Shown in pieces: positions 46,353-54,507 of a stretch of 64,000 nucleotides of DNA. The DNA comes from Glaciimonas sp. (GTDB lineage: Bacteria; Pseudomonadota; Gammaproteobacteria; Burkholderiales; Burkholderiaceae_D). Numbering within the stretch: the stretch's first letter is position 1; the number at the start of each line of letters is the position of its first letter. The notes under the pieces are model-generated. The model was not told the DNA's origin. It made no database searches and saw nothing but the letters and a program-made list of their open reading frames with translations. Where the stretch lies: positions 281,107 to 345,106 of the forward strand of contig JABBOV010000012.1 in assembly GCA_012927625.1 (NCBI GenBank). The letters are read 5' to 3'. A program made the translations under genes and the position numbers.

Positions 46353-47705
46353 TTATTCCGGCTGATCGAGCGCATGCAGCTTGCGGTAGAGCGAACGCTC
46401 GCTAATGCCCAGTTTCGCGGCCAACTCTATACGGCTACCGCGGTGAGTCTGGAGTTGGGTGCGTAACGCATCTCGCTCAATTTCGCGCAACGACCGGCCC
46501 GGCCCAAGAAGGGGCGCTTGTAGAAAGTGCGTTGGCGGCAGCCCGGCGGCAGGCTCCGGCGGCGCTGCTGGACGGGCCTCAGAGTCGAGCGCCCGTTCCA
46601 CATGGGCGCGTTCGATCACCAGCCCGTCGCACAGCAGCGCCGCACGCTCCAGTATGTTGCGCAGTTCGCGCACGTTACCCGGAAATGCGTACTCGCTTAA
46701 GCGCTGTAACGCGTCGCGTGACAAACTAAACTGCCGCTGCGGGGACACCCGTACCAGCAGCGCTGCTGCCAGCAGCGGGATATCGTCGACCCGTTCCCGC
46801 AAGGCCGGCAATCGAATCGGAAAGGTGCTGAGGCGATAGTACAGATCCTCCCGAAAACGCCCATCGGCAACCAAGGATTGCAAGTCGCGATGCGTGGCAG
46901 ACACGATGCGCACGTCGGTGCGGCGCAACTCGGTGCTGCCCACGCGGCGATAGGTGCCGCTCTCCAACAGGCGCAATAGCTTGACCTGCATCGGTAGCGG
47001 GATATCGCCCACTTCATCTAAAAACAGCGTTCCGCCGCTGGCCGATTCCACCAGTCCAAGCTTAACGGCATTAGCGCCGGTAAAGGCGCCACGTTCGTGA
47101 CCAAAAAGCTCGCTCTCGAACAGCGTCCCGGTCAAACTGGCGCATTCCACCACTACCAGCGGAGCACTGGCACGCGGGCTCGCCTCATGCACCGCGTGCG
47201 CCACCAGCTCCTTGCCGGTGCCTGATTCGCCCAACAGCAACACACTGGCGTCCGATGGCCCGACGCGCGCCACTAATTCCAGCATCTGCTGAAAAATCGG
47301 CGCACAGCCGATCAGCCCTTGGGCCGCTGGCGGCCCCTGCACTACCCGCAACGGCTCCATCTTCTCGATGAAGTAAGCCTGATCGCCCTGCGCATCGCGC
47401 AGCGGCACCAGCTCAATGTTGACATAGGCCTCGCCCCGCGGAGTGTGGTGCAAGTGCAGTACCCGCTCACGTTGGCCGGATGCACGGGCGAGTGCCAAAG
47501 GACAATTTTCGCCTGATTGGTCGCATGGCGCACTGAAGTGGTGCGACACCTCATAGCAAGTGCGCCCAATCACGGAAGCGTGCGGGCTGAACTGGTGCCG
47601 GTAGGCTGCATTCGCGCCAACGATGCGGTACTGGCGATCAAACAGGATGTGCGGCTCGGGCAATCCCTCCAGGTATGACACCAGTTCAGGCAAAGGACGG
47701 GACAT
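46353..47705 (-). CDS. Sigma-54-dependent activator (PAS - AAA+ - Fis HTH) divergent from cyd operon
   Basis: A 450-residue NtrC-family activator. The N-terminal PAS domain ([20 protein letters not shown]) carries a Cys/His-rich loop, [12 protein letters not shown] followed by ENCPL, suited to redox, metal or NO/sulfide sensing. The AAA+ domain has Walker A GESGTGKE, the sigma-54 contact loop RGAFTGA, Walker [13 protein letters not shown] and the R-finger region. The C-terminal Fis-type helix-turn-helix is [19 protein letters not shown]. No receiver domain is present, so it senses directly. Three palindromes and a -24/-12 promoter in the shared spacer make cydPABX its likely target. Confidence 0.92.
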   Translation of the reverse strand: MSRPLPELVSYLEGLPEPHILFDRQYRIVGANAAYRHQFSPHASVIGRTCYEVSHHFSAPCDQSGENCPLALARASGQRERVLHLHHTPRGEAYVNIELVPLRDAQGDQAYFIEKMEPLRVVQGPPAAQGLIGCAPIFQQMLELVARVGPSDASVLLLGESGTGKELVAHAVHEASPRASAPLVVVECASLTGTLFESELFGHERGAFTGANAVKLGLVESASGGTLFLDEVGDIPLPMQVKLLRLLESGTYRRVGSTELRRTDVRIVSATHRDLQSLVADGRFREDLYYRLSTFPIRLPALRERVDDIPLLAAALLVRVSPQRQFSLSRDALQRLSEYAFPGNVRELRNILERAALLCDGLVIERAHVERALDSEARPAAPPEPAAGLPPTHFLQAPLLGPGRSLREIERDALRTQLQTHRGSRIELAAKLGISERSLYRKLHALDQPE

Positions 47706-47748
47706 CAGGAATTCTCCAGAAGCGAGACGAAAGGCACTGCCACAAAAC

Positions 47749-47803
47749 TGCCATTATGGCATTAACTGCCAAAATGGCAGTTAAATATACTGCCATTTTG
47801 GCA
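47749..47803. promoter_or_regulatory. Three palindromic upstream activator sites, TGCCA-N3-TGGCA
   Basis: TGCCATTATGGCA (47749-47761), TGCCAAAATGGCA (47767-47779, extended to AACTGCCA/TGGCAGTT) and TGCCATTTTGGCA (47791-47803). Their centres are 18 and 24 bp apart, about 71-113 bp upstream of the -24 element, the usual place for a sigma-54 activator. A further TGCCA half lies at 47738. Confidence 0.8.
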
Positions 47804-47866
47804 CGCCATTAATCCTGAAAACATCCAAATCATTGTTTTTAAACGTTTTTACTGAATTTCAGAAGA

Positions 47867-47882
47867 TGGCACAAAACGTGCA
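47867..47882 (+). promoter_or_regulatory. Sigma-54 (-24/-12) promoter of the cyd operon
   Basis: TGGCACAAAACGTGCA has the invariant GG and GC separated by exactly 10 nt. The -24 TGGCAC is perfect; the -12 is GTGCA instead of TTGCA. Transcription would begin near 47893, two bases before the cydP ATG. Confidence 0.82.
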
Positions 47883-47894
47883 GTACTTAGACGC

Positions 47895-48071
47895 ATGACC
47901 CGTGATAACAAACGCCTCTTTCGCCATTTAACAATCGCCGTGCTCATCAAGCTGGTGGTGTTGAGTGTGCTGTGGTGGGTGTTCGTTCGCGACGCCCATG
48001 TGGATGTGGACAGTGAGCGCGTCGCTGAAAAAATCAATGGAGCAGTATCTTCTCAAGGAGTATCGAAGTGA
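47895..48071 (+). CDS. cydP: Cytochrome bd oxidase small subunit CydP
   Basis: A 58-residue one-helix membrane protein. It has a basic N-terminus (MTRDNKRLFRHL), the helix IAVLIKLVVLSVLWWVFV and a short polar tail. This matches the CydP small-subunit family found ahead of cydAB in beta/gammaproteobacteria. The cydA GTG overlaps its last codons (AAG TGA). The ATG lies almost at the predicted sigma-54 start point, so it may be translated from a near-leaderless message. An AAGGAG inside its end serves cydA. Confidence 0.82.
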   Translation: MTRDNKRLFRHLTIAVLIKLVVLSVLWWVFVRDAHVDVDSERVAEKINGAVSSQGVSK

Positions 48072-49639
48072 TTTCAGAACAATTGGTAGACCTGTCACGG
48101 CTTCAATTCGCAGCCACCGCGTTGTACCACTTCCTGTTCGTGCCGCTCACCATCGGCATGGTGTGGTTGCTGCTCATCATGGAAAGCGTCTATGTAATGA
48201 CCGGCAATGTCATCTGGAAGGATATGACGCGTTTCTGGGGCAAGCTGTTCGCCATCAACTTTGCACTGGGCGTCACCACCGGCATCACGCTGGAATTTCA
48301 GTTCGGCACCAACTGGGCTTACTACTCGCACTACGTAGGCGACATTTTCGGTGCGCCGCTGGCGATTGAAGGGATGATGGCATTTTTCCTCGAATCAACC
48401 ATGATCGGCCTGTTTTTCTTCGGTTGGGAACGCTTGAGCAAGCCTCAGCATCTGCTGGTGACCATGCTGATGGCGATCGGCACCAACCTTTCCGCGCTCT
48501 GGATTCTGATTGCCAACGGCTGGATGCAAAATCCGGTGGGATCTGAATTCAACTACCTTACCATGCGCATGGAGATGGTCGATTTCTGGGCTGTGGTTTT
48601 TAACCCGGATGCGCAGGCCAAATTTGTGCATACCGTGTCAGCCGGCTACGTAACGGGCGCCATGTTTGTGTTATCCATTTCCAGTTGGTACCTGCTCAAG
48701 AAGCGCGATGTGGAGTTCGCCAAGCGGAGCTTCCGGGTGGCGGCAGCCTTTGGCCTGGCCTCGGTGTTGAGCGTGATTGTGCTGGGTGACGAATCCGGTT
48801 ATACGGTAGGTGAAGCCCAACAAACCAAAATGGCGGCACTGGAAGCCATGTGGGAAACTAAACCTGCGCCGGCCGCGCTGACACTGGTGGCAGACATCAA
48901 CGAAGCGGAGCAAAAGAACAACTGGGAAATCGAAATTCCCTGGATCATGGGCTTGATCGGTACGCGCACTATCAGCAAGGAAATTCCCGGCATTCATGAA
49001 ATCAAGGCAAAAAATCGTGACCGTATTGTGCGTGGCATGGTGGCGGTCACCGCACTAAAGGCGCTACGTAAAAACCGCAATGACCAGGTTGCCTTCAAAG
49101 TGTTCGAACAACACAAAGCCGACCTGGGTTTCGGTCTGCTGCTCAAGAAATACGTCGCCGACGTGAACCAGGCTACGCCTGAGATCATCAACCGCGCGGT
49201 CAATGACACCATACCGCGTGTAACGCCGATGTTCTGGAGCTTCCGCGTTATGGTTGGTCTCGGTTTTGCGATGCTGGTGCTATTTGGCCTGTCCTTCTGG
49301 AGCACCCTCAAGAGCGGCAGCATCCACAAACCCTGGCTGCTGAAATGGGCGCTGTGGATGTTGCCCGCACCCTGGATTGCCATCGAACTCGGCTGGTTTA
49401 TAGCCGAATACGGCCGCCAGCCCTGGACAATTTACGGTGTGCTACCCACACATTTAAGTGTGTCTTCTCTGAGCGTAAATACCCTGTATGGCTCGCTGGC
49501 CGGATTTATTATTTTCTACACCGTATTGCTGATTGTTGAGATGTACTTGATGGTCAAATTTACGCGCATGGGACCGGGCAGTCTGGGTACTGGTCGCTAT
49601 GAGAGTGAAGTTGCGCTTTCCGTCCCGGCACACGCTTAA
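48068..49639 (+). CDS. cydA: Cytochrome bd ubiquinol oxidase subunit I
   Basis: Quinol-oxidising, haem-bearing core subunit; 523 residues. The GTG start at 48068 has AAGGAG 7 nt upstream. The haem b595 His is in YHFLFVPLTIGM. Further family segments are NFALGVTTGITLEFQFGTNW, FVHTVSAGYVTGAMFVL and EYGRQPWTIYGVLPTH. The length and the extended region between helices 6 and 7 fit the long-Q-loop type of E. coli CydA. Bd oxidases reduce O2 with high affinity and resist sulfide, NO and cyanide, which fits the downstream genes. Confidence 0.96.
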   Translation: MISEQLVDLSRLQFAATALYHFLFVPLTIGMVWLLLIMESVYVMTGNVIWKDMTRFWGKLFAINFALGVTTGITLEFQFGTNWAYYSHYVGDIFGAPLAIEGMMAFFLESTMIGLFFFGWERLSKPQHLLVTMLMAIGTNLSALWILIANGWMQNPVGSEFNYLTMRMEMVDFWAVVFNPDAQAKFVHTVSAGYVTGAMFVLSISSWYLLKKRDVEFAKRSFRVAAAFGLASVLSVIVLGDESGYTVGEAQQTKMAALEAMWETKPAPAALTLVADINEAEQKNNWEIEIPWIMGLIGTRTISKEIPGIHEIKAKNRDRIVRGMVAVTALKALRKNRNDQVAFKVFEQHKADLGFGLLLKKYVADVNQATPEIINRAVNDTIPRVTPMFWSFRVMVGLGFAMLVLFGLSFWSTLKSGSIHKPWLLKWALWMLPAPWIAIELGWFIAEYGRQPWTIYGVLPTHLSVSSLSVNTLYGSLAGFIIFYTVLLIVEMYLMVKFTRMGPGSLGTGRYESEVALSVPAHA

Positions 49640-49651
49640 AGGAGAACGAAA

Positions 49652-50788
49652 ATGTTGGACTACGCAACTCTTAAAATTATCTGGTGGCTGCTCGTGGGTG
49701 TGCTGTTGGTCGGCTTTGCCATCATGGATGGGCACGACATGGGTGTCGGTACGCTGCTGCCCTTTGTCGGCAAGAACGACGCCGAACGCCGGGTCGTCAT
49801 CAACACTGTGGGCCCGCACTGGGATGGCAACCAGGTCTGGTTCATCACTGGCGGCGGGGCCATTTTTGCGGCCTGGCCGCTGGTGTATGCCACCGCATTC
49901 AGTGGCTTCTACTGGGCCATGATGATGGTGCTGTGGGCGCTATTTTTTCGCCCGGTCGGTTTTGATTACCGCAGTAAAATCCAAAACACGACCTGGCGCA
50001 GCACTTGGGACTGGGGCCTGTTCATCGGCGGCGCCGTGCCGCCGCTGATCTTCGGCGTGGCGTTCGGCAATCTGCTACAGGGTGTGCCATTCCAGTTTGA
50101 CGACTTCATGGTATCCACCTACACCGGCAGCTTCTGGCAATTGCTCAACCCGTTTGCCCTGCTTGCGGGGGTTGTGAGCAGCGCCATGATCACAATGCAC
50201 GGCGGCGCTTATTTGGCACACCGCACTGAAGGTGTAATTCAGGCACGCGCCATCAAGGGCGCCGTCGGCGCAGCCATCATCATGATTCTGGCCTTTGTGG
50301 CCGCCGGCGTGTGGCTGCAGAGCATCGACGGCTATCGCATCAGTTCGGTCATCAACCAGGGCGCGCTGCCAGACCCGATGGGCAAGACTGTGGTGCGCGA
50401 AGCCGGTGCCTGGATGGCTAACTATGGCCGCCAGCCTTTGATCTGGTTGCTGCCCGTCTTGGGCGTGTTAGGTGCCTTGCTGTCTGCCGGCTTGCTGCTG
50501 GCGCGCTATACGCTGACCGGGTTCGCGGCGTCATCGCTGGCTCTTATTGGAGTGATTGGCACTGCGGGTGCGTCGATGTTCCCGTTCATCATGCCATCCT
50601 CTTCGATGCCGGCTGCCAGTCTGACGGTCTGGGATAGCGTATCCAGCCACATGACACTAGGCATCATGTTCTGGGCCACACTGATCTTCATGCCGCTGAT
50701 TGTGGTGTACACGTCCTGGGCCTACCGTGTGATGCGTGGCAAGGTTACGGTGGAGCACATCCGCGCCAACGAGCACACGGCTTATTGA
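49652..50788 (+). CDS. cydB: Cytochrome bd ubiquinol oxidase subunit II
   Basis: Second large subunit, 378 residues with about eight helices. Typical CydB segments are FAIMDGHDMGVGTLLPFVG, NTVGPHWDGNQVWFITGGGAIFAAWPLVY and FEAAT-region equivalents such as FRPVGFDYRSKI. GGAG precedes the ATG. It is 12 bp after cydA and 42 bp before cydX. Confidence 0.96.
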   Translation: MLDYATLKIIWWLLVGVLLVGFAIMDGHDMGVGTLLPFVGKNDAERRVVINTVGPHWDGNQVWFITGGGAIFAAWPLVYATAFSGFYWAMMMVLWALFFRPVGFDYRSKIQNTTWRSTWDWGLFIGGAVPPLIFGVAFGNLLQGVPFQFDDFMVSTYTGSFWQLLNPFALLAGVVSSAMITMHGGAYLAHRTEGVIQARAIKGAVGAAIIMILAFVAAGVWLQSIDGYRISSVINQGALPDPMGKTVVREAGAWMANYGRQPLIWLLPVLGVLGALLSAGLLLARYTLTGFAASSLALIGVIGTAGASMFPFIMPSSSMPAASLTVWDSVSSHMTLGIMFWATLIFMPLIVVYTSWAYRVMRGKVTVEHIRANEHTAY

Positions 50789-50830
50789 AGTACTAATCGG
50801 CGAAAACGCCGCTACCTGAGGAGTAAACAT

Positions 50831-50947
50831 ATGTGGTATTTCGCCTGGATGCTGGGAGTCGGCTTTGCCTTGTTGCTGGCCATTCTCAATGCTATGTGGG
50901 GAGAAAATGAAGCTATGCGTGCGCATGTCGACAGTGACGATATCTAG
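50831..50947 (+). CDS. cydX: Cytochrome bd oxidase small subunit CydX
   Basis: A 38-residue peptide with the CydX hallmark MWYFAWMLGVGFALLLAILN followed by AMWGENEA. The helix packs against CydA and stabilises the haems in E. coli. GAGGAG lies 7 nt upstream of the ATG. It is too short for most ORF calls but clear by motif and position. Confidence 0.95.
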   Translation: MWYFAWMLGVGFALLLAILNAMWGENEAMRAHVDSDDI

Positions 50948-50949
50948 CC

Positions 50950-51237
50950 ATGACGGCACAGTCCAAAGCTGAAAGAACATCCTCGCGCACGCACCTGCCG
51001 AGTCTGGCTGCCGCGCTGATCATCATGCTGATGGGTACCTTGTATCCGCCGTTGATGGCAAACGCCGCAGGACAGGCTGACCATGGCCTTGCCATGTCCC
51101 TGTTTTGGGCCATGAGCGCCGGCTTCGTGCGCGGAGTGGGTTTCGTACCCCGTGCGCCTGCCTGGCGCTGGCTGTTCTCTGGAGGGGCCTGTGCTGTAGC
51201 GCTCGCATTGGCTGCTTTTCTCAAACTTTTGCAGTGA
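50950..51237 (+). CDS. ybgE: Cyd operon protein YbgE
   Basis: A 95-residue inner-membrane protein with three hydrophobic segments (LAAALIIMLMGTLYPPLM, GLAMSLFWAMSAGFVRGVGF, GGACAVALALAAFLKLL). The pattern and position 2 bp after cydX fit the Cyd_oper_YbgE family. Its role in the oxidase is not known. Confidence 0.82.
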   Translation: MTAQSKAERTSSRTHLPSLAAALIIMLMGTLYPPLMANAAGQADHGLAMSLFWAMSAGFVRGVGFVPRAPAWRWLFSGGACAVALALAAFLKLLQ

Positions 51238-51244
51238 TACCAAT

Positions 51245-51862
51245 ATGTACTTTCGTATTATCCATGACGAAGCCAGTGGCGCCATGAGTTACCTGCTGGC
51301 TGACCTTGACGCCGGCGCGGCGGTACTAATTGACCCGCGTAGTGCAGATCTACCCATGCTCCATGCCATGCTCGATGAACACCGACTGCATCTGCAGTGG
51401 GTGCTGCGCACGCACGAACACGATAGTCATATGCCCGGCGAAGCCGACGCGTTGCGCGCTTTGGGCACGCAACGTATTGAGCATCAAGTCCCATCTGCTA
51501 ACGGCGGCTTGCTAGTCTTTGGCAACGAGTTCCTACGCGTTATCGCCACTCCCGGCCACACACCAGGTTGTCTGAGCTTCCTGTGGCGTGACCGGCTGTT
51601 CTGCGGTGATCTGCTTGTAATGGATGCATGTCCCTACCAGCCGCGCCCGTCTTTGCCCACGATTTTGTGGGCCAGTGTCACGCAAAAAGTTTTTACATTG
51701 CCCGCAGAAACACTGTTGTTCAACGGTCATGCGCGTCGCGCCAGGTCGGTTAGCAACGTGCTCGAGCAACGCCGCTGGCATCCATGGTTTGCCGGCGCCA
51801 GCCGCGATGAATTTTTGTCGCGCGTAGCGGCGCCTTCAATCACACTGAACACCGCAACCTAG
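51245..51862 (+). CDS. ETHE1-like metallo-beta-lactamase-fold hydrolase
   Basis: A 205-residue MBL-fold protein resembling ETHE1/GloB-type persulfide dioxygenases. The first metal motif is unusual: THEHDSH in place of THxHxDH, so the conserved Asp is shifted or lost. The other ligands are kept, His in TPGHTPGCLSF, Asp in FCGDLLVMD, and His in FNGHARR. ETHE1 enzymes use one Fe held by two His and one Asp, compatible with this set. No rhodanese domain is fused. Next to an SQR-like gene, a role in glutathione persulfide oxidation is plausible. Confidence 0.8.
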   Translation: MYFRIIHDEASGAMSYLLADLDAGAAVLIDPRSADLPMLHAMLDEHRLHLQWVLRTHEHDSHMPGEADALRALGTQRIEHQVPSANGGLLVFGNEFLRVIATPGHTPGCLSFLWRDRLFCGDLLVMDACPYQPRPSLPTILWASVTQKVFTLPAETLLFNGHARRARSVSNVLEQRRWHPWFAGASRDEFLSRVAAPSITLNTAT

Positions 51863-51966
51863 CCACTTCGAAACTTTCATGAACAGTCATATGTTTTCAA
51901 CATTCAGAATGGGCCAGCAATTATGCCGGTCTTGGAGCGCCTGCCCATCATGCCGAAGCAAATAAC

Positions 51967-53112
51967 ATGAATGCTATAAAAAAACCTGTGCGCATCACTG
52001 TACTGGGTGCCGGCTTTGGCGGCCTGTCAACGATTCGCGAACTGCGCAAGCACAATGTCCAGGCGGAGATTACGCTGGTTGCTCCGCGCGCCGAGCTGCA
52101 TTACTTGCCAGGCATCATCTGGATTCCCAGCGGTCTGCGCCGTCGTGAAGATTTGGTGATCCCACTGGACAACTTCCTGCGCCGCATGCGGGTGCGGTTC
52201 CATGCCGCCGAAGCAACTGGCCTGCGCGACGGCGGCCGTACTGTTGAGACCAGCGCCGGCGATATCGCCAACGACGCGCTGGTGGTCGCATCCGGTGGAC
52301 GCTTTCTCAAGAAACTAGACGGCATAGAGCATGCAATTACGCCCTGCGAAGGTATCGCTGCAGCCGAGCGCATCCGCGACCGCCTCAAGACCATGCGCGG
52401 CGGCGCGATCGCTGTCGGCTTCGCCGGCAACCCGAACGAGTCGAGCGCGGTGCGCGGTGGACCGATGTTTGAATTCCTGTTCGGCATCGACGAGCAGCTC
52501 AGACGCGAAGGCCGGCGCGAGCACTTCGATCTCACGTTCTTCAACCCATCCAACGAGCCCGGCAACCGGCTGGGGCCGGAGGCGGTCAGGCATTTGCTGG
52601 CAGAGATGCAGCGGCGCGGCATCCGCACCCACCTCGGACACAAGCTCAAGCGCTTCGATGCCGATAGGGTAATCACAGAAGGCGGCGAGTTTCGTGCCGA
52701 TCTAATCCTGTTTATGCCCGGCATGACCGGTAACGCGTGGCTTGACAACACCGACTTGCCGCGTTCGCCCGGCGGGCTCTTGCAGGCCGATGCACATTGC
52801 CGCATTCCGGGCTATGAGCGGGTCTACGTGGTGGGAGACTCCGGCAGTTTCCCTGGCCCCGATTGGATGCCCAAGCAAGCGCACATGGCCGACCTGCAAG
52901 CTAAAGCCGCTGCCGCTAACCTGCATGGCGATCTGGAAGGTCGGGCTGTCAACGCCACATTCAAGGTCGAACTGATCTGCATCATTGACGCCATCAATCA
53001 CGGGACGCTGGTCTGGCGCACACCGAAGCGCACCATCATCCTACCTTCCACGCGTCTGCTCCATTGGGCCAAGCGTTGGTTCGAAGCCACTTATCTGAGG
53101 AAATACCGATGA
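51967..53112 (+). CDS. SQR-like FAD/NAD(P)-binding oxidoreductase
   Basis: A 381-residue flavoprotein of the sulfide:quinone oxidoreductase / type II NADH dehydrogenase class. The N-terminal FAD loop is VLGAGFGGLSTIREL. The second dinucleotide region is around GAIAVGFAGNPNE, and the FAD motif VYVVGDSGSFPGPDWMPKQ precedes the C-terminal membrane-anchoring helix. By eye, Cys residues align with two of the three SQR cysteines (TPCEGIA and ELICIIDA). The middle one is missing near ESSAVRGGPMFEF. So it may be an SQR variant or another quinone reductase. It overlaps the haemoglobin gene by 4 nt. Confidence 0.8.
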   Translation: MNAIKKPVRITVLGAGFGGLSTIRELRKHNVQAEITLVAPRAELHYLPGIIWIPSGLRRREDLVIPLDNFLRRMRVRFHAAEATGLRDGGRTVETSAGDIANDALVVASGGRFLKKLDGIEHAITPCEGIAAAERIRDRLKTMRGGAIAVGFAGNPNESSAVRGGPMFEFLFGIDEQLRREGRREHFDLTFFNPSNEPGNRLGPEAVRHLLAEMQRRGIRTHLGHKLKRFDADRVITEGGEFRADLILFMPGMTGNAWLDNTDLPRSPGGLLQADAHCRIPGYERVYVVGDSGSFPGPDWMPKQAHMADLQAKAAAANLHGDLEGRAVNATFKVELICIIDAINHGTLVWRTPKRTIILPSTRLLHWAKRWFEATYLRKYR

Positions 53113-53540
53113 ATACCCAAGCAGCCGTGACACCCTATGAAGCATTAGGCGGCGAGACCGGCATACGTGCATTAGTGGTCCGTTTCTACGCACTGATGGA
53201 TGAACTCCCCGAGGCTTACACCGTGCGCCGCATCCATCCTGATAGCCTGAAAGGCAGCGCAGAAAGCCTGTTCGAGTTTCTCTCAGGCTGGTTCGGCGGA
53301 CCGTCGCTTTATATCCAGAAAAATGGCCACCCACGCCTGCGCCTACGGCATGCACCCTACGCTGTCGGGCCGGTTGAGCGCGACGAGTGGATGCTGTGCA
53401 TGACACAAGCGCTGACCGAACTAGTGGCAGATCAGGCACTGCGCACCGGCCTGATTAAAACCTTTAACCAAATGGCCGACCATATGGTCAACACCGAAGT
53501 GGGTTCTACCCCTTATTTCAATGCAGCGCACGCGCGATGA
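53109..53540 (+). CDS. Group II truncated haemoglobin
   Basis: A 143-residue 2-on-2 globin. The start is ATG 53109 in an ATGA overlap with the SQR-like stop and GAGGA upstream. Family segments are YEALGGETGIRALVVRFY, the Trp region FLSGWFGGPSLY, the proximal His in LRLRHAPYAVG, and RDEWMLCMTQAL. Group II trHbs bind O2 and NO and can detoxify NO or peroxide. In a cytochrome bd operon it probably protects respiration. Confidence 0.92.
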   Translation: MNTQAAVTPYEALGGETGIRALVVRFYALMDELPEAYTVRRIHPDSLKGSAESLFEFLSGWFGGPSLYIQKNGHPRLRLRHAPYAVGPVERDEWMLCMTQALTELVADQALRTGLIKTFNQMADHMVNTEVGSTPYFNAAHAR

Positions 53541-53679
53541 TGAAACGGCGGGTATTTCTGGTGCAGATGAAGGGTTTGCCGACCTGGACAACTTGGCCCG
53601 TCATATACTCGCATTTCGGTTTCCGGCAATCTACAGGTTATGTCATAACTAGCTGTTGTAATTGATTTTCCCATAAGAG

Positions 53680-53696
53680 AGCAGAATTTTTCTGCT
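53680..53696 (+). terminator. Hairpin after the trHb gene
   Basis: AGCAGAA-TTT-TTCTGCT, with a T6 run 15-20 nt further on (after TACGATCG). It may end or attenuate the cyd transcript before the thioesterase gene. Confidence 0.4.
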
Positions 53697-53786
53697 ACAA
53701 CTACGATCGTTTTTTCAACAATTGAGGGTGACATAGCCGATCCATACGCAACCCATCCAAACATTATTTTCAACCCAGGAGACCTC

Positions 53787-54257
53787 ATGAAAGCCTTTCA
53801 AGATTATTACCCCGAAAACCTGTCCCACTGCTACGGTTGCGGCCGACTCAACACGCACGGCCACCAGATCAAAACCCATTGGGATGGCGATGAAACCGTC
53901 ACGCGATTCACGCCCGAGCCTTACCACACGGCGGTGCCAGGTTTTACGTATGGGGGACTGATTGCTTCGCTGATTGACTGCCATAGCACCGGCACTGCCG
54001 CAGCAGCCATGTACCGCGCTGAGGGCCGGGATATGGACACGCTGCCGCCTTTTCGTTTCGTCACCGGCTCACTGCATGTGGACTACCTCAAGCCAACGCC
54101 TATCGCGGGCACTCTGGAAATTCGCGGCCGCGTCAAAGAGATCAAGGGCCGCAAGGTGATCGTGGAAACCACCGTACTGGCCGATGGCATAGCCACGGCG
54201 CGCGGTGAAGTAGTGGCCGTACAAATGCCTGAGAATTTTGGAACGAACCACCAATGA
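53787..54257 (+). CDS. PaaI-family hotdog thioesterase
   Basis: A 156-residue single hotdog domain, probably an acyl-CoA thioesterase. CYGCGRLNTHGHQIKT at the N-terminus and the hotdog-helix region PGFTYGGLIASLIDCHSTGTA fit the PaaI/4HBT family. AGGAG lies 7 nt before the ATG. A 246-bp spacer with a hairpin separates it from the cyd operon, so membership in that operon is doubtful. Confidence 0.85.
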   Translation: MKAFQDYYPENLSHCYGCGRLNTHGHQIKTHWDGDETVTRFTPEPYHTAVPGFTYGGLIASLIDCHSTGTAAAAMYRAEGRDMDTLPPFRFVTGSLHVDYLKPTPIAGTLEIRGRVKEIKGRKVIVETTVLADGIATARGEVVAVQMPENFGTNHQ

Positions 54258-54352
54258 ATTAGACCGGCCTACGGCCGGCAATAAACACTGTTGGGAGAGG
54301 TTTGAATCCCCTCCCGACAAGTCGCTCCTGCGTCGCTCACCGCCCTGGAGGA

Positions 54353-54379
54353 CAGGGCTTGAACCCTGGTCAATTTTTT
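54353..54379 (+). terminator. Intrinsic terminator downstream of the thioesterase gene
   Basis: CAGGG-CTTGAA-CCCTG followed by GGTCAA and T6 (54374-54379). A GC-rich stem and U-run on the plus strand. Confidence 0.65.
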
Positions 54380-54475
54380 GATCAAAAACAAGCACGACAT
54401 ATTTTGAGCCAGTTTTTTACTTTTAAACTTGGTAACCTGGCGGGGCGACCCGATCCCGGCCCAAAATACGAGAAC

Positions 54476-54507
54476 AAAAAAATGCCCGCGAACCTTGCGG
54501 CGCGGGC
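54476..54507 (-). terminator. Intrinsic terminator for the hyi transcript
   Basis: On the minus strand GCCCGCG...CGCGGGC (stem 54507-54484) is followed by ATTTTTTT. It lies 365 bp beyond the hyi stop, so the transcript would have a long 3' end. Confidence 0.75.

Noticed and set aside
47849..48037. Minus-strand frame of ~62 codons across cydP
   Set aside because: It is the antisense of cydP; the plus strand carries a clear CydP with coupled cydA.
51880..51966. 28-codon frame between the ETHE1-like and SQR-like genes
   Set aside because: No Shine-Dalgarno, no known small-protein family; more likely spacer.
54290..54370. GGTTTGAATCC and GGCTTGAACCC-like stretches as tRNA remnants
   Set aside because: No cloverleaf can be drawn; they are better explained as hairpins, one followed by a U-run.
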